Shown here: positions 7,092 to 7,782 of the stretch, piece after piece
Position numbering within the stretch: the first letter of the stretch is position 1
Layout: the number at the start of each line of letters is the position of its first letter
NCBI GenBank assembly: GCA_005879675.1
Contig: VBJE01000175.1
Coordinates: forward strand, 1 to 7,782
Source of the DNA: Chloroflexota bacterium
Lineage (GTDB): Bacteria; Chloroflexota; Dormibacteria; Dormibacterales; Dormibacteraceae
DNA length: 7,782 nt
Direction: 5' to 3'
Position numbers and translations under genes: made by a program
The notes under the pieces: generated by a model
What the model saw: the letters and a program-made list of their open reading frames with translations, nothing else
Database searches by the model: none
What the model was told of the DNA's origin: nothing

Positions 7092-7782
7092 AGGTCCAGC
7101 GCGTCGAGATGTTCGTTTGCCCGTCGGCCACGCCGGCCGACACCTCGGGCCTCCAGGCTCTCGCCGACGGCGACAAGATCAAGGCTGACAACCTGGTCGC
7201 GCTGGTGGGCAAGACAGAAGGCACCGGCGCCCACGACGACTGGGGCAGGGTGTGGGCCGACGTCGCGCTCCGGGAGTGGACGGCCCGGTTGCTCGGCGTC
7301 CCCATCGACGAGGTGGCAAAGCACGTCATCTTCGTCCTGTCCGGCGGGTGTCCCGGGGTGATCACCCCGCACATCGCGGCCGTGACGCGCGAATGGGTCG
7401 ACGCCCCCGAGCGAAAGGCCGACGACAAGCGGCTCGTGGTCGGCAGGTCAGGCTCAGACGCGATCGCGCCCGCCGATCCCAAGGACGTGCACCTGGTCAT
7501 GGTCAAGGTGCCCGGCCTGACGGTGGCCAGCATCAAGGACGCCGAGTCGCGCGGCAAGACGGTCGTGTCGCACGACCTGACCTTCGGGCCCGAGGGCGCG
7601 GGTGTGTATGCCAACGACGGCGCCGCGCTGGGCGTCGCGCTGGCGCTCGGCGAGGTGAAGGAGTCGGCGCTCTCCGACGAGGTCGTGCGGCGCAACTGGG
7701 ACCTGTACTCCGAGGTCGCGATGACCTCGTCTGGCGGCGAGAAGCGACACGGCGAGGTGGTCGTCTTCGGCAACTCGACCGC
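7088..7782 (+). CDS. Cyanuric acid hydrolase/barbiturase-family ring-opening amidohydrolase, partial
   Basis: 231 codons are present and the frame is still open at the window end; full-length members have about 355-370, so roughly the first two of three repeat domains are seen. The AtzD/TrzD/Bar family hydrolyses a ring amide of cyanuric acid or barbiturate using three Ser-Lys pairs, one per domain of a three-fold pseudo-symmetric fold. Domain 1: ADTSGL (17-22), LVGKTEGTG (39-47) with Lys42, Arg54 in the following helix, and VLSGGCPGVITPH (83-95) with Ser85. Domain 2: LVMVKVPGLT (136-145) with Lys140, ALGVALALGEV (180-190), and MTSSGGEK (212-219) with Ser214/215. Compared with AtzD as I recall it, the link between Ser85 and Lys140 is about 20-25 residues shorter, and Asn176 sits where a domain-2 Arg is expected. 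Family membership is strong; cyanurate, barbiturate or another cyclic imide as substrate is open. ATG overlaps the amidase stop (ATGA). Confidence 0.87.
   Translation, partial: MKVQRVEMFVCPSATPADTSGLQALADGDKIKADNLVALVGKTEGTGAHDDWGRVWADVALREWTARLLGVPIDEVAKHVIFVLSGGCPGVITPHIAAVTREWVDAPERKADDKRLVVGRSGSDAIAPADPKDVHLVMVKVPGLTVASIKDAESRGKTVVSHDLTFGPEGAGVYANDGAALGVALALGEVKESALSDEVVRRNWDLYSEVAMTSSGGEKRHGEVVVFGNST

Noticed and set aside
6820..7773. Minus-strand open frame (about 317 codons) opposite the amidase end and the AtzD-like gene
   Set aside because: Ser/Arg/Pro-rich antisense shadow with no recognisable domain, opposite a coding frame with clear family motifs.

Overview
The window is a GC-rich stretch of bacterial chromosome with ordinary metabolic genes packed tightly on both strands. 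GTG and TTG starts, 4-base stop/start overlaps and the near-absence of non-coding DNA suggest a high-GC soil or environmental bacterium, for example an actinobacterial or Chloroflexota/Dormibacterota-like lineage. That placement is a guess: there is no rRNA or other phylogenetic marker here. I see no insertion sequence, phage gene, tRNA, rRNA or CRISPR array.

Left half, minus strand (reading from 5001 down to 1): phosphoketolase (xfp), acetate kinase (ackA) and a PYROXD2/phytoene-desaturase-like FAD oxidoreductase. At the very edge are eight codons that may begin a fourth gene. Xfp splits xylulose-5-P or fructose-6-P with phosphate into acetyl-phosphate plus a shorter sugar phosphate. AckA then takes the phosphate from acetyl-phosphate to make ATP and acetate. 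This is a well-known functional pair. The oxidoreductase follows 75 bases later and has no obvious place in that pathway.

A 120-base intergenic region (5002-5121) separates two divergent transcription units and presumably holds both promoters, but I could not find convincing -35/-10 boxes.

Right half, plus strand (5122 to the end): three genes joined by GTGA and ATGA overlaps. They are an MTA/SAH-nucleosidase-like enzyme, an amidase-signature hydrolase with an intact Lys-Ser-Ser triad, and a member of the cyanuric acid hydrolase/barbiturase (AtzD/TrzD/Bar) ring-opening amidohydrolase family, cut off by the window end. This is the most interesting part. An N-glycosidase that frees a base, a hydrolase that opens a six-membered cyclic-imide ring and an amidase that can cleave the ureide/biuret-type product would make a chemically coherent route for nucleoside or base catabolism. 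The families are seen in the sequence; the combined pathway is inference. The AtzD-like protein also looks divergent: a shorter connection between its first two repeat domains, and an apparent Asn where I recall a conserved Arg in the second domain. Its substrate may therefore be neither cyanurate nor barbiturate.
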